A DNA stretch of 53,237 nt from Acidovorax sp. NO-1 (GCF_000238595.1 NZ_AGTS01000088.1:1-53237); one strand, 5' to 3'; numbered from the stretch's first letter, positions 33,657-43,814 are shown. A program made the numbers and translations. Notes: generated by a model from the sequence alone, not told the origin.

Positions 33657-34844
33657 ATGACAACAAGAAACCGCCTCACGGCGGTGGCTTTGGCCGCCGC
33701 ATGCCTGACGCAAACCGCGTTCGCCATGGAAGTCGCAGGCTTCGAGTTCAACGGCTACTCCCGCGGTGGCCCGGTGTTCAACCATTCCGACGGCGTCAAG
33801 GGTCACATCGGCCTGGGGGGAGAGCTGCAGAAATACCGGCTGGGCAATGAGGGCGACAACGGTATCGAAGTCAACTTTGCACGCGGCTTCGAGAGCGGCG
33901 GCATCCAGTGGAAAGTGAACTACATGCCCGCCAAGTGGGGCAGCGGCGACATCAGCACCGAGCAGGCCTATGTGGAAATGAGCGGCTTCTCGTTCTCGCC
34001 CGAGGCGAAGTTCTGGGTGGGCCAGCGCCGCCTGCGCATTCAGGACGTGCACATCGTCGATTACTTCCTGATGAACTACGGCGACAACATCGGCGCTGGC
34101 GTCACCGACATTCCGGTGGGTGGCATGAAGCTGGGTGTGGGTGTGTTCACCGGCGACAAGTTTGACGGCAACCTGCCGAACAACGTGAAGGCCCAGCGCA
34201 TCAACGCTGACCTGTCGGAGATCAACACCAACCCCGGCGGCAAGCTGCGGGTGCTGCTGACAGCGGTGAACGGAAAGAACCAGGCCAACGGGGGTTCGGG
34301 ATCGGGCATCTCCATTTCGCACAACCAGAAGGACTTTCTGCTGCCGGGCATGAGCAACGCACTGTTCCTGCAGACATCGCGCGGCCATGCCCGCATCGAT
34401 GGCCAGTTCGAGGCGATTGACGGCCTGACCCCCGGCAAGCGCGTGGTGCGCATTGCCGATTCGATCAACTGGCAAAGCGGCCCCTTCGGCGGCCAGGCCC
34501 TCATCGGCTACCAGACGAACAAGGCGGACCTGACCGGCGTGGAGACCAAGGACTTCTCGCTGGGTGGCCGTGGCTCCTATGCGTTCACCAAGAACTTCAA
34601 GGGCCTGGTGGAACTGTCCACCACCACCCGCAAGGGCACTGGTGCTGACCAGCGCCTGTCCAAGGTCACGCTGGCGGGCGCCTTGGCCTTGTCGGAAGAC
34701 TTCTGGTCACGTCCCGAGTTGCGTCTGTACGTGACCAAGGCCAACTGGAACCAGGCGGCGGCACTGGCCAATGCCGCAACTTTTGGCGCCAATGGCAAGA
34801 CCTCGCGCACGCTGGTGGGCGTGCAGTACGAGGTGTGGTGGTGA
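33657..34844 (+). CDS. LamB-like carbohydrate porin
   Basis: Outer-membrane sugar channel, 395 residues. Signal peptide about 1-23 (TQTAFA before MEVAGFEFNGYSRGG), followed by maltoporin features: FEFNGYSRGGP near the start, GLGGELQKYRLGNEGD, FWVGQRRLRIQDVHIVDYF (compare the LamB strand with FWAGKR..DVHM) and a C-terminal VQYEVWW ending in aromatic residues. It is LamB-type rather than the OprB type seen in Pseudomonas glucose operons. Its place between binding protein and permeases suggests it feeds the same sugar. A terminator hairpin follows it. Confidence 0.88.
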   Translation: MTTRNRLTAVALAAACLTQTAFAMEVAGFEFNGYSRGGPVFNHSDGVKGHIGLGGELQKYRLGNEGDNGIEVNFARGFESGGIQWKVNYMPAKWGSGDISTEQAYVEMSGFSFSPEAKFWVGQRRLRIQDVHIVDYFLMNYGDNIGAGVTDIPVGGMKLGVGVFTGDKFDGNLPNNVKAQRINADLSEINTNPGGKLRVLLTAVNGKNQANGGSGSGISISHNQKDFLLPGMSNALFLQTSRGHARIDGQFEAIDGLTPGKRVVRIADSINWQSGPFGGQALIGYQTNKADLTGVETKDFSLGGRGSYAFTKNFKGLVELSTTTRKGTGADQRLSKVTLAGALALSEDFWSRPELRLYVTKANWNQAAALANAATFGANGKTSRTLVGVQYEVWW

Positions 34845-34897
34845 TCCGTTGAGTAGGTAGTGAGTTAGCGAGTTAGTCAGAGGTTACTTTGTTCATT

Positions 34898-34931
34898 TGG
34901 GGGGCACTCCTGCGTGTCCCCCGCTTTTTTT
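34898..34931 (+). terminator. Terminator-like hairpin after the LamB-like porin
   Basis: GGGGGCAC and GTGTCCCCC arms with a short loop, followed by GCTTTTTTT. It lies inside the operon and would lower permease transcription relative to the periplasmic and outer-membrane proteins. The 121-bp gap also has several GTTAG repeats. Confidence 0.8.
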
Positions 34932-34965
34932 ACATGCAGGACGATGACAAACACATACCGTGGCC

Positions 34966-35847
34966 ATGAGCAAAAACACCTTTGAAACATGGCTGCCCAA
35001 GCTGGTCGTGACACCGGCTTTTGTACTGGGCTTTGCCTTCATCTATGGCCTGATGGTCTGGAATGGCGTGCTGAGCCTCTCCGCATCGCGCATGCTCCCC
35101 AACTACGAGTGGGTGGGCCTCGCGCAGTACGAAAAACTCTGGGAGATGGACCGCTGGTGGGTCGCGCTCAAGAACCTCGGCATCTTCGGCGTGGGCTACG
35201 TGGGCGGGTCCCTGGCCATCGGCGTCGTGCTGGCCGTGCTGCTGGACCAGAAGATCCGCGCCGAGGGCGCGCTGCGCACCATCTACCTGTACCCCATGGC
35301 GCTGTCGTTCGTGGTCACGGGCACGGCCTGGAAGTGGCTGCTGAACCCGGGCCTGGGCATCGAAAAAATGGTGCGCGACTGGGGCTTTCCCAATTTTGAG
35401 TTTGGCTGGCTGGTGGACACCGAGATGGCCATCTACTGCGTGGTCATTGCAGGCATCTGGCAAAGCGCGGGTTTTGCGATGGCGCTGTTCCTGGCGGGCC
35501 TGCGGGGCATCGACGACAGCATCATCAAGGCCGCGCAGGTCGATGGCGCCTCGCTGCCGCGTATCTACTGGCGCATCGTGCTGCCCGCGCTCAGGCCGGT
35601 GTTCTTCTCCACGCTCATGGTGCTTTCGCACCTGGCCATCAAGAGCTTTGACCTGGTGATGGCGCTCACCGCAGGCGGCCCTGGTTTTGCCACCGATGTA
35701 CCTGCCACCTTCATGTACACCATGTCCTTCTCGCGCGGGCAGATTGGCCTGGGCGCGGCCAGCGCCACCATGATGCTGGCCACCGTGGCGGCCCTGGTGA
35801 TTCCTTACCTTTACAGCGAACTGCGGACCAAAGCCCATGACCGCTAA
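34966..35847 (+). CDS. Sugar ABC transporter permease 1 (MalF/UgpA type)
   Basis: Inner-membrane permease, 293 residues, six predicted helices starting with KLVVTPAFVLGFAFIYGLMV. The EAA loop IIKAAQVDGASLPRIYWRIV (about residues 186-205) contacts the ATPase. The ATG at 34966 is preceded two codons earlier by an in-frame GTG; no clear Shine-Dalgarno is seen. Its last 11 nt overlap the next permease. Confidence 0.92.
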   Translation: MSKNTFETWLPKLVVTPAFVLGFAFIYGLMVWNGVLSLSASRMLPNYEWVGLAQYEKLWEMDRWWVALKNLGIFGVGYVGGSLAIGVVLAVLLDQKIRAEGALRTIYLYPMALSFVVTGTAWKWLLNPGLGIEKMVRDWGFPNFEFGWLVDTEMAIYCVVIAGIWQSAGFAMALFLAGLRGIDDSIIKAAQVDGASLPRIYWRIVLPALRPVFFSTLMVLSHLAIKSFDLVMALTAGGPGFATDVPATFMYTMSFSRGQIGLGAASATMMLATVAALVIPYLYSELRTKAHDR

Positions 35848-36706
35848 GCCCTCCTTGTTCCCTTCTGTGGGCCGCCTGCTGGTCCACACGGTGCTGGCCC
35901 TGGCCACCGCCTTCTTTCTGCTGCCGCTGTATGCGATGCTCGTCACGTCGTTCAAGGACGCCGAGGAAATCCGCAGCACCTCGCTGCTGGCACTGCCCGC
36001 TGCGCTCAACTGGTCGGCCTGGGGCACGGCATGGCAGAGCGCCTGCACGGGGGTGGACTGCAACGGCTTGCGCCCCTTCTTCTGGAACTCGGTGGCCATG
36101 GCCGTTCCAGCGGTGCTCATCTCCACCGCGTGGGGCGCCGTCAACGGCTATGTGCTCAGCCTGTGGAAGTTTCGCGGCAGCGATGCGCTGTTCGGCATGC
36201 TGCTGTTTGGTGTGTTCATGCCGTTCCAGGTGGTGCTGCTGCCCATGAGCCAGGTGCTGGGATGGCTAGGGCTTTCGAGTTCCATCACCGGGCTGGTGCT
36301 GGTGCACTGCCTGGCCGGGCTGGCGGGCACCACGCTGTTCTTTCGCAACTACTACGCGGCCATCCCCAAGGAACTGGTGAATGCCGCGCGCATGGATGGC
36401 GCGAGCTTCTGGCAGATCTTCTGGCGCATCGTACTGCCGCTGTCCACGCCCATCGTCATGGTCACGCTGATCTGGCAGTTCACCAACATCTGGAACGATT
36501 TCCTGTTCGGTGTGGTGTTCTCGGGCACCGAGTCCAAGCCCATCACCGTGGGCCTGAACAATCTGGCCAACACCAGCTCCAGTGTGAAGGCCTACAACGT
36601 GGACATGGCGGCCGCCATCATCGCGGGCCTGCCGACCATGGTGATCTACGTTCTTGCAGGCAAATTTTTTGTGCGTGGCCTGACGGCTGGCGCAGTGAAG
36701 GGATAA
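35837..36706 (+). CDS. Sugar ABC transporter permease 2 (MalG/UgpE type)
   Basis: Second permease, 289 residues. N-terminal helix (HTVLALATAFFLLPLYAMLV), then MVTSFKDAEEIR, the classic MalG-type start of the periplasmic segment, and the EAA loop ELVNAARMDGASFWQIFWRI. It overlaps permease 1 by 11 nt and ends 3 bp before the ATPase gene. Both permeases are needed for a functional channel. Confidence 0.93.
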   Translation: MTAKPSLFPSVGRLLVHTVLALATAFFLLPLYAMLVTSFKDAEEIRSTSLLALPAALNWSAWGTAWQSACTGVDCNGLRPFFWNSVAMAVPAVLISTAWGAVNGYVLSLWKFRGSDALFGMLLFGVFMPFQVVLLPMSQVLGWLGLSSSITGLVLVHCLAGLAGTTLFFRNYYAAIPKELVNAARMDGASFWQIFWRIVLPLSTPIVMVTLIWQFTNIWNDFLFGVVFSGTESKPITVGLNNLANTSSSVKAYNVDMAAAIIAGLPTMVIYVLAGKFFVRGLTAGAVKG

Positions 36707-36709
36707 ATC

Positions 36710-37774
36710 ATGGCTTCTTCATTGGACATCGCAGGCATCAACAAGCGCTTTGGCAAGGGCGACAAGAGCGTGGAGGTGCTGCGCAAGGTGGACATCCACG
36801 TCGCACCCGGCGAGTTCCTCATCCTGGTCGGCCCCTCGGGCTGCGGCAAGTCCACGCTGCTCAACATCATTGCGGGGCTCGATGAACCCACCGAGGGCGA
36901 GATCCGCATCGGCGGCAAGAACGTGGTGGGCATGCCCCCGCGCGACCGCGACATCGCGATGGTGTTCCAGAGCTACGCGCTGTACCCCACGCTCAGCGTG
37001 GCCGACAACATCGGCTTTGCGCTGGAGATGCGCAAGATGCCCAAGGCCGAGCGCCAAAAGCGCATCGACGAAGTGGCGGCCATGCTGCAGATCAGCCACC
37101 TGCTGGACCGCCGGCCCAGCCAGCTCTCTGGCGGCCAGCGCCAGCGCGTGGCCATGGGCCGGGCCCTGGCGCGCCAGCCGCAGCTGTTTTTGTTCGACGA
37201 GCCGTTGTCCAACCTGGACGCCAAGCTGCGCGTGGAGATGCGCGCCGAGATCAAGCGCCTGCACCAAGCCAGTGGCATCACCAGCGTGTACGTCACACAC
37301 GACCAGGTCGAGGCCATGACGCTGGGCTCGCGCATCGCGGTGATGAAGGGCGGTGTGGTGCAGCAGCTGGGCACGCCGGACGACATCTACAACCGCCCGG
37401 CCAATACCTACGTGGCCACCTTCATCGGCTCGCCCACCATGAACCTGCTGCGCGGTGCGGCCACGGGCGGGCAGTTTGGCATCCAGGGCGCAGCGTTGAA
37501 CCTGGCAGCCCCCGCCAGTGCCAACGAGGTGCTGCTGGGCGTGCGCCCCGAGCACCTGGTGATGCAGGAGTCCGCCACCTGGCGCGGCCGGGTCAGTGTG
37601 GTGGAGCCCACGGGCCCCGACACCTATGTGATGGTGGACACCGCCGCAGGCAGCGTCACGCTGCGCACCGATGCGCAGACCCGCGTGCAGCCCGGCGACG
37701 CCGTGGGCCTGGCGGTAGAGCCCGCCAACGCCCACTGGTTCGACGCCAGGTCCGAAGATCGATTGACGGGCTGA
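36710..37774 (+). CDS. Sugar ABC transporter ATP-binding protein (UgpC/MsmK/MalK type)
   Basis: ATPase of the sugar importer, 354 residues. Walker A GPSGCGKS at about 41-48, Q-loop FQSYALYPTLSV, signature LSGGQRQRVAMGRAL, Walker B FLFDEPLSNLDAKL, switch His in VTHDQVEAMTLG, and a C-terminal TOBE/OB regulatory domain (from about 240, with GVRPEHLVM). UgpC-type ATPases can serve several sugar transporters. It is followed by a 202-bp gap with a palindromic repeat and then glucokinase. Confidence 0.94.
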   Translation: MASSLDIAGINKRFGKGDKSVEVLRKVDIHVAPGEFLILVGPSGCGKSTLLNIIAGLDEPTEGEIRIGGKNVVGMPPRDRDIAMVFQSYALYPTLSVADNIGFALEMRKMPKAERQKRIDEVAAMLQISHLLDRRPSQLSGGQRQRVAMGRALARQPQLFLFDEPLSNLDAKLRVEMRAEIKRLHQASGITSVYVTHDQVEAMTLGSRIAVMKGGVVQQLGTPDDIYNRPANTYVATFIGSPTMNLLRGAATGGQFGIQGAALNLAAPASANEVLLGVRPEHLVMQESATWRGRVSVVEPTGPDTYVMVDTAAGSVTLRTDAQTRVQPGDAVGLAVEPANAHWFDARSEDRLTG

Positions 37775-37847
37775 GCGGTTGGGAGCCCCGGCCCCTGGGT
37801 CGCCGCAAGAAGGGGCTTTGGTCTTTGCCTGAAGAGGTAATTCAGGT

Positions 37848-37904
37848 AAAAAGAGGCTCCAGCGCTTATCCATCAAGCGCGAATAGCTATATAAACAATA
37901 GCAA
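37848..37904. repeat. Interspersed palindromic repeat before glk
   Basis: AGGCTCCAGCGCTTATCCAT then AAGCGCGAATAGCTAT and ACAATAGCAAA. The right arm is interrupted, so the hairpin is weaker than in other copies. It fills the middle of the 202-bp gap (37775-37976) between the ATPase and glucokinase genes. Confidence 0.7.
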
Positions 37905-37976
37905 ATGCGAACCGCACGCCGCCATTTGCCGCAGGGCAACGGGGGCGTGTGGCCTTTGGTTTCCTCCTTTTGCCGT

Positions 37977-38954
37977 ATGCACCCTCAGCGCCTTCTTGCC
38001 GACATCGGCGGCACCAATATCCGACTGGCCTGGCAGAACGAGCCTGGCGGCGCCTTGCACGACACGCGCGTGTTGCCCTGTGCGCAGTTCCCCACTGTGG
38101 ATGCTGCGCTGGCGGCCTATCTGACAGAAGTGGGCGTGCCCACCCCGCGCGAGGCGGCGTTTGGCATTGCCAACCCGGTCACGGGCGACGCGATCCGCAT
38201 GACCAACCACAGCTGGAGCTTTTCGCAGCGGGCGGTGCGCGACGCGTTTGGTTTTGAGCGCCTGGTGGTCATCAACGACTTCACCGCGCTGGCGCTGGCG
38301 CTGCCCCTGCTCGCGCCCGACCTGCTGCGCCCCGTGGGCGGTGGCGAGGCAGTGCCGGGCGCCGCCATCGCGCTGCTGGGCCCGGGCACGGGCCTGGGGG
38401 TGTCGGGGCTGGTGTTCCCGCCGGGGTCCAGCAACGGCGTGCCGCTGTCGGGCGAGGGCGGGCACGTGTCGCTGGCCGCGCAGACGCAGCGCGAATTCGA
38501 TGTGCTGGCCATCCTGCAAGAACGCTATGGCCATGTGTCGGCAGAGCGCGCCGTGTGTGGCGCAGGGCTGGTGGACCTATACCACGCGCTGCGCAGGCTG
38601 GCCCAGCGCGGCGGCAAGGAGATCAGCTCGGCCGCCGAAGTGACCGAGCTGGCCCTGCAGTCCAACGACGCACTGGCGCTGGAGGCGCTGGACCTTTTCT
38701 GCGGCTTTCTGGGCAGCGTGGCGGGCAACCTGGCCCTTACCCTGGGCGCGCGCGGCGGTGTGTTCATTGGCGGCGGCATCGTGCCGCGCCTGGGCACGTG
38801 GTTCGACAAATCCTCGTTCCGCGCACGGTTCGAGTCCAAGGGCCGCTTTCAGCCCTACCTCTCGTCCATCCCCTGCTGGATCATTGACCCGAGCGCCACG
38901 CCAGCGCTGTATGGCGCGTCACGCGCGCTTGACATCGCGGGCTCCGAAGGATGA
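37977..38954 (+). CDS. glk: Glucokinase
   Basis: ATP-dependent phosphorylation of glucose to glucose-6-phosphate in the cytoplasm. The 325-residue protein belongs to the bacterial Glk family: ATP-binding LLADIGGTNIRLAW at about 6-19, FVVINDF-type LVVINDFTALALALP, and GPGTGLGVSGLV, then GEGGHVSLAAQT. The ATG at 37977 gives the usual length; no good Shine-Dalgarno precedes it, and the frame is open to an ATG at 37905. It follows the sugar importer on the same strand and overlaps the glyoxalase gene by 4 nt. Confidence 0.93.
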   Translation: MHPQRLLADIGGTNIRLAWQNEPGGALHDTRVLPCAQFPTVDAALAAYLTEVGVPTPREAAFGIANPVTGDAIRMTNHSWSFSQRAVRDAFGFERLVVINDFTALALALPLLAPDLLRPVGGGEAVPGAAIALLGPGTGLGVSGLVFPPGSSNGVPLSGEGGHVSLAAQTQREFDVLAILQERYGHVSAERAVCGAGLVDLYHALRRLAQRGGKEISSAAEVTELALQSNDALALEALDLFCGFLGSVAGNLALTLGARGGVFIGGGIVPRLGTWFDKSSFRARFESKGRFQPYLSSIPCWIIDPSATPALYGASRALDIAGSEG

Positions 38955-39385
38955 GCACCGGCCCGGCCGCGCCGCCTGTGCAAGGCCCCGCGCTGCGGGT
39001 CAGCGGTGTGCACCACGTGGCCATCATCGCCAGCGACTACGCCCGCTCGCGCCGCTTCTACACCGAGGTGCTGGGTCTGCGGGTGGTGCACGAGCACTAC
39101 CGCGCCGAGCGCCAGTCGCACAAGCTGGACCTGCAACTGCCCGATGGCACGCAGGTGGAGCTTTTCTCCTTTCCCCACCCCCCCGCGCGCCCGTCGTACC
39201 CCGAGGCCTGCGGCCTGCGCCATCTGGCACTGCGCGTGGCCGACATGGAGGCCAGCGTGGCTGCATTGGCCGCGCACGGTGTGGTGGCAGAGCCGGTGCG
39301 CATCGACCCTTTTACTGGCGCACCGTTGACCTTCTTTGCCGACCCTGATGGGTTGCCGATTGAGCTGGTGGGGCCGGTGCCTTGA
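38951..39385 (+). CDS. Glyoxalase-fold metalloprotein, YaeR/GloA2 type
   Basis: Small VOC-superfamily protein, 144 residues. VHHVAIIASDYARSRRFY with the first metal His, VELFSFPHPPARPSYPEACG, and the C-terminal FFADPDGLPIELV match E. coli YaeR closely. A roughly 16-residue Pro/Ala-rich N-terminal extension precedes the domain. YaeR-type proteins are called lactoylglutathione lyase-like, but their substrate is not established. ATGA overlap with glk means coupled translation, an unusual pairing. Methylglyoxal removal or another phosphosugar by-product role is inference. Confidence 0.88.
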   Translation: MSTGPAAPPVQGPALRVSGVHHVAIIASDYARSRRFYTEVLGLRVVHEHYRAERQSHKLDLQLPDGTQVELFSFPHPPARPSYPEACGLRHLALRVADMEASVAALAAHGVVAEPVRIDPFTGAPLTFFADPDGLPIELVGPVP

Positions 39386-39429
39386 CGGGGGCTGGGGCGA
39401 CGGCTGCTTGGGCTGGGTTTGAAGTGCTT

Positions 39430-39485
39430 TCTTGGCCTCTGGCGCTTTCCCAGTAAGCGCTATCAGCTATAGAGTTGGTAGCAAA
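39430..39485. repeat. Interspersed palindromic repeat between glyoxalase and zwf
   Basis: TTGGCCTCTGGCGCTTTCCC then AGTAAGCGCTATCAGCTATA and GTTGGTAGCAAAA. It lies between the two converging stops (39386-39534) and may help end both transcripts. Confidence 0.75.
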
Positions 39486-39534
39486 AAGCGCCCTCCTGCG
39501 CGAAGGCTGCTTTTTTCAAAGGCCTGGGGCAGGC

Positions 39535-40989
39535 TCACATCTCCTCGCTCCAGCAATACCCATCGCGCGCAATCATCGCGCTGGCCGAACTCGGCCCCCA
39601 GCTGCCCGCCGTGTACGCGCGTGGCCCCACGGGGTCGTGCTTCCAGTGCTGCAGGATGGGCTCCACCCAGCGCCAGGCTTCTTCCTGCTCGTCGCTGCGC
39701 ACAAAGAGGTTGAGGCGGCCTGCAATCACGTCGAGCAGCAGGCGTTCGTAGGCGCCCACGCGCTCGGTGCCAAAGCGTTGGTCGAAGTCCAGGTTCAGGT
39801 GCACCTGCGACAGCGCGGGCTCGGCCTGGTGCTGGGCGGCGCCTTGGGCCAGCAGGTGCAGCTCCAGCCCGTCCTTGGGCTGCAGGTTGATCACCAGTCG
39901 GTTGGCGGCGCCCACGGGCGTTTTGAAAATGGGATGCGGCACGGGGCGGAAGTTGACAACGATGTGCGCGTCGCGCCCCGCCAGCCGCTTGCCGGTGCGG
40001 ATGTAAAACGGCACACCGGCCCAGCGCCAGTTGCTGATTTCGGTGCGCAGCGCGACAAAGGTTTCGGTGGTGCTGCCGGGGGCCACGCCTTTTTCCTGCA
40101 GGTAGCCGGGCACTTGCGCGCCGTGCACGTTGCCCGCCGCGTACTGACCGCGAATCACGTGCTGGCCGATGGTCTCCATGCTCCAGGGCTTGAGCGACTG
40201 CAGCACCTTGAGCTTTTCATCGCGGATGGCGTTGGCGCTGGAGTTGATGGGCGGCTCCATGCCAATCGCGCACAAGAGCTGCAGCGCATGGTTCTGCACC
40301 ATGTCGCGCAGCGCGCCGGTCTGGTCGTAAAACGCACCGCGCGTTTCCACGCCCAGTTCTTCGGCAATGGTGATCTGGATGTTGGCAATGGTTTCGCGGC
40401 GCCACAGGGGCTCGAACAGTGCGTTGCCAAAGCGCATGGCAAACAGGTTCTGCACCGAGGGCTTGCCCAGGTAGTGGTCGATGCGAAAAACCTGCTCTTC
40501 CTTGAGCACGCGGCGCAGGGTGTCGTTGATGGCCTGGTTCGATTGGAGGTCGTGGCCCAGCGGCTTTTCCAGTACCACGCGGGTGGTGGGGCCGTTCAGG
40601 CCCACGGCGGCGATCTGCTCGCACACGTTGGTGAACAGGCTGGGCGCGGTGGCCACGTACATCACCACCGAGTCGGCGCCACGCTCGCGCAGCATGGTGG
40701 CCAGCTGGGTGTAGTCCTCGGTCTTGGACAGGTCCATGCGCAGGTAGTGCAGCAGGGCGCCAAAACGTTCGAACTCGTCCGGGGTGGGGCGCTTGGCCAG
40801 TTCCACGCTGTCAAACCGCGCCTTGATCAGGCTGCGGTATTGTTCGTGGCTCAGCTCGTCGCGCGCGACCGCAATGATGCGGCCCCCCTCGGGCAGCGTG
40901 CCGTGCCGGAACGCCTGAAACAATGCGGGCATGAGCTTGCGCCAGGCCAGATCACCTGTTCCACCAAACAGGACAAGGTCAAAACTCAT
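39535..40989 (-). CDS. zwf: Glucose-6-phosphate 1-dehydrogenase
   Basis: Oxidises glucose-6-phosphate to 6-phosphogluconolactone, entry to the ED and oxidative pentose phosphate routes. The 484-residue protein has the nucleotide-binding LFGGTGDLAWRKLMPAL (about 7-23), EKPLGHDL at 141-148 and the active-site RIDHYLGK at 169-176. The usual Lys of GDLAKRK is Trp here (GDLAWRK), as in some betaproteobacterial homologues. The gene is divergent from pgi with two candidate HexR sites in the 197-bp gap, and no pgl gene follows it, unlike many zwf operons. Confidence 0.96.
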   Translation of the reverse strand: MSFDLVLFGGTGDLAWRKLMPALFQAFRHGTLPEGGRIIAVARDELSHEQYRSLIKARFDSVELAKRPTPDEFERFGALLHYLRMDLSKTEDYTQLATMLRERGADSVVMYVATAPSLFTNVCEQIAAVGLNGPTTRVVLEKPLGHDLQSNQAINDTLRRVLKEEQVFRIDHYLGKPSVQNLFAMRFGNALFEPLWRRETIANIQITIAEELGVETRGAFYDQTGALRDMVQNHALQLLCAIGMEPPINSSANAIRDEKLKVLQSLKPWSMETIGQHVIRGQYAAGNVHGAQVPGYLQEKGVAPGSTTETFVALRTEISNWRWAGVPFYIRTGKRLAGRDAHIVVNFRPVPHPIFKTPVGAANRLVINLQPKDGLELHLLAQGAAQHQAEPALSQVHLNLDFDQRFGTERVGAYERLLLDVIAGRLNLFVRSDEQEEAWRWVEPILQHWKHDPVGPRAYTAGSWGPSSASAMIARDGYCWSEEM

Positions 40990-41036
40990 GGGGTCTCCGT
41001 ATCAGGGTGTTGTTGTGCACGTTTGAGGCTGGAAAT

Positions 41037-41051
41037 TGTAATCTCGTTACA
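41037..41051. promoter_or_regulatory. Candidate HexR operator, zwf side
   Basis: TGTAATCTCGTTACA is a perfect TGTAA-N5-TTACA palindrome, 47 bp upstream of the zwf ATG, where a repressor would block transcription. It is the best site in the window. Confidence 0.7.
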
Positions 41052-41134
41052 TCAGCTTGTGCGGAGAGTCTGTAGGAGCAGGGCTCGAAAACGTAATCTG
41101 ACATTTTGCGAGCGATGAAAATCGACGATGTTTG

Positions 41135-41149
41135 TGTAATCAAGTTACC
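41135..41149. promoter_or_regulatory. Candidate HexR operator, pgi side
   Basis: TGTAATCAAGTTACC matches the palindrome at 9 of 10 arm positions, 37 bp upstream of the pgi ATG and 98 bp from the zwf-side site. Confidence 0.65.
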
Positions 41150-41186
41150 ATTTCGGCCGTGTTGACCATTTCTTTCGCCTGAATCC

Positions 41187-42743
<1,557 letters not shown>

Positions 42744-42769
42744 CTGCAGGTTTGCAGGTGGGGCGGCTT

Positions 42770-42838
42770 GATTGCAAAATTGATAGCTGCTTGCGCATAT
42801 GGGGTAAGCGCTAGAGGCACTTTTGATCCATATTTTCC
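42770..42838. repeat. Interspersed palindromic repeat between pgi and the SMP-30 gene
   Basis: GCAAAATTGATAGCTGCTTG, GCGCATATGGGGTAAGCGCT and AGAGGCACTTTTGATCCATA. It lies between the converging stops (42744-42863) and may act as a two-way transcript end. Confidence 0.8.
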
Positions 42839-42863
42839 ATCTGCGACCCCAGTGCACCCCCGG

Positions 42864-43799
42864 TCAGCGCTGCAGTTGAAAGAAGTTGACCGGCAGGCCG
42901 GGTGCACTGACCCGGGTGCTGAACAGGGCGCCGGCGGGCACCCTGGCGTTCTGCTCCTCGGCAGGCCGCCCGGCGCGGGCCGACGTGATGTACAGCGTGC
43001 GCAAATCGTCGCCCCCAAAACACACCATGGTCGGGCACACCACGGGCGTGGCGATGCGCTGCAGCACGTCCCCGGCGGGCGAGAGTTGCAGCACGCAGCC
43101 GCCTTCGTACATCGCCACCCAGTAGTGGCCCTCCACATCCACCGCCGCGCCATCGGGCCGCCCGCCATAAGGCTTGCCTTCCACCTTGCGTTCGAACTGC
43201 ACCCAGGGGCGGCGGTTCGTGATGTCGCCCGTGGCCACATCAAAGTCAAACCGGTCAATGCGGTGCTCGGGCGTGTTGGACCAGTACATCGTGCGGTCGT
43301 CGGGGCTGAAAGCCAGGCCGTTGGCGGTGAAGTTGTTGGCGGCCATCTGGCGCACGCGGTAGCCCGTGGCACTGGGCGCGTCGGCCTGCAGGCACCACAG
43401 CGCGGCATCCGGCGCGGTGCGAGGGCTGATGACCGAGCCCGCCCAGAACCGGCCTGCGGTGTCGCACCGGCCATCATTCAGGCGCAGCACAGCGGTGTCG
43501 TGCTGATCAGGTGGCAGCAGGGCCAGGCAGGCGAGGGCGGTGGGATCGGCACTGTGCTTCGCCGTATCGAGAAGGTAGAAGCCGTTTCGTAACCCGATTA
43601 CCAATCCGCCGCCCGCCGCAGGCGCGCAGCAGCCGGGCTCGCTGGGCATGCGCCATTGCCGGTGGCGACCGCTTTCAGGATGCCATGCGTGTACTGCTTG
43701 TCCCTGAATGTCACTCCAGTAAAGGGATTTTTCCGTGGGGTGCCAGAAGGGTGATTCGCCCAGTTCGGAGGGCGGCAGGGGCAGGGTTTGCAGGGACAT
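42864..43799 (-). CDS. SMP-30/gluconolactonase/LRE family lactonase
   Basis: Six-bladed beta-propeller, 311 residues, hydrolysing sugar lactones with a bound divalent metal. LGESPFWHPTEKSLYWSDIQGQ holds the metal-binding Glu, RLNDGRCDTAGRFWAG the Asn-Asp pair, and FSPDDRTMYWSNTPEHRIDRF the later metal Asp region; GRPDGAAVDVEGHYWVA follows. No signal peptide is seen, so it is cytoplasmic. It is divergent from edd with a shared candidate HexR site, and no 6-phosphogluconolactonase (pgl) gene is in the window. It may therefore act on glucono- or 6-phosphogluconolactone. The frame is open far upstream, antisense to edd; the ATG at 43799 fits the family. Confidence 0.9.
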   Translation of the reverse strand: MSLQTLPLPPSELGESPFWHPTEKSLYWSDIQGQAVHAWHPESGRHRQWRMPSEPGCCAPAAGGGLVIGLRNGFYLLDTAKHSADPTALACLALLPPDQHDTAVLRLNDGRCDTAGRFWAGSVISPRTAPDAALWCLQADAPSATGYRVRQMAANNFTANGLAFSPDDRTMYWSNTPEHRIDRFDFDVATGDITNRRPWVQFERKVEGKPYGGRPDGAAVDVEGHYWVAMYEGGCVLQLSPAGDVLQRIATPVVCPTMVCFGGDDLRTLYITSARAGRPAEEQNARVPAGALFSTRVSAPGLPVNFFQLQR

Positions 43800-43814
43800 G
43801 GGTTGAAGTGGGGT

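Noticed and set aside
41092..41106. Third HexR site between zwf and pgi
   Set aside because: CGTAATCTGACATTT has one passable half-site only.
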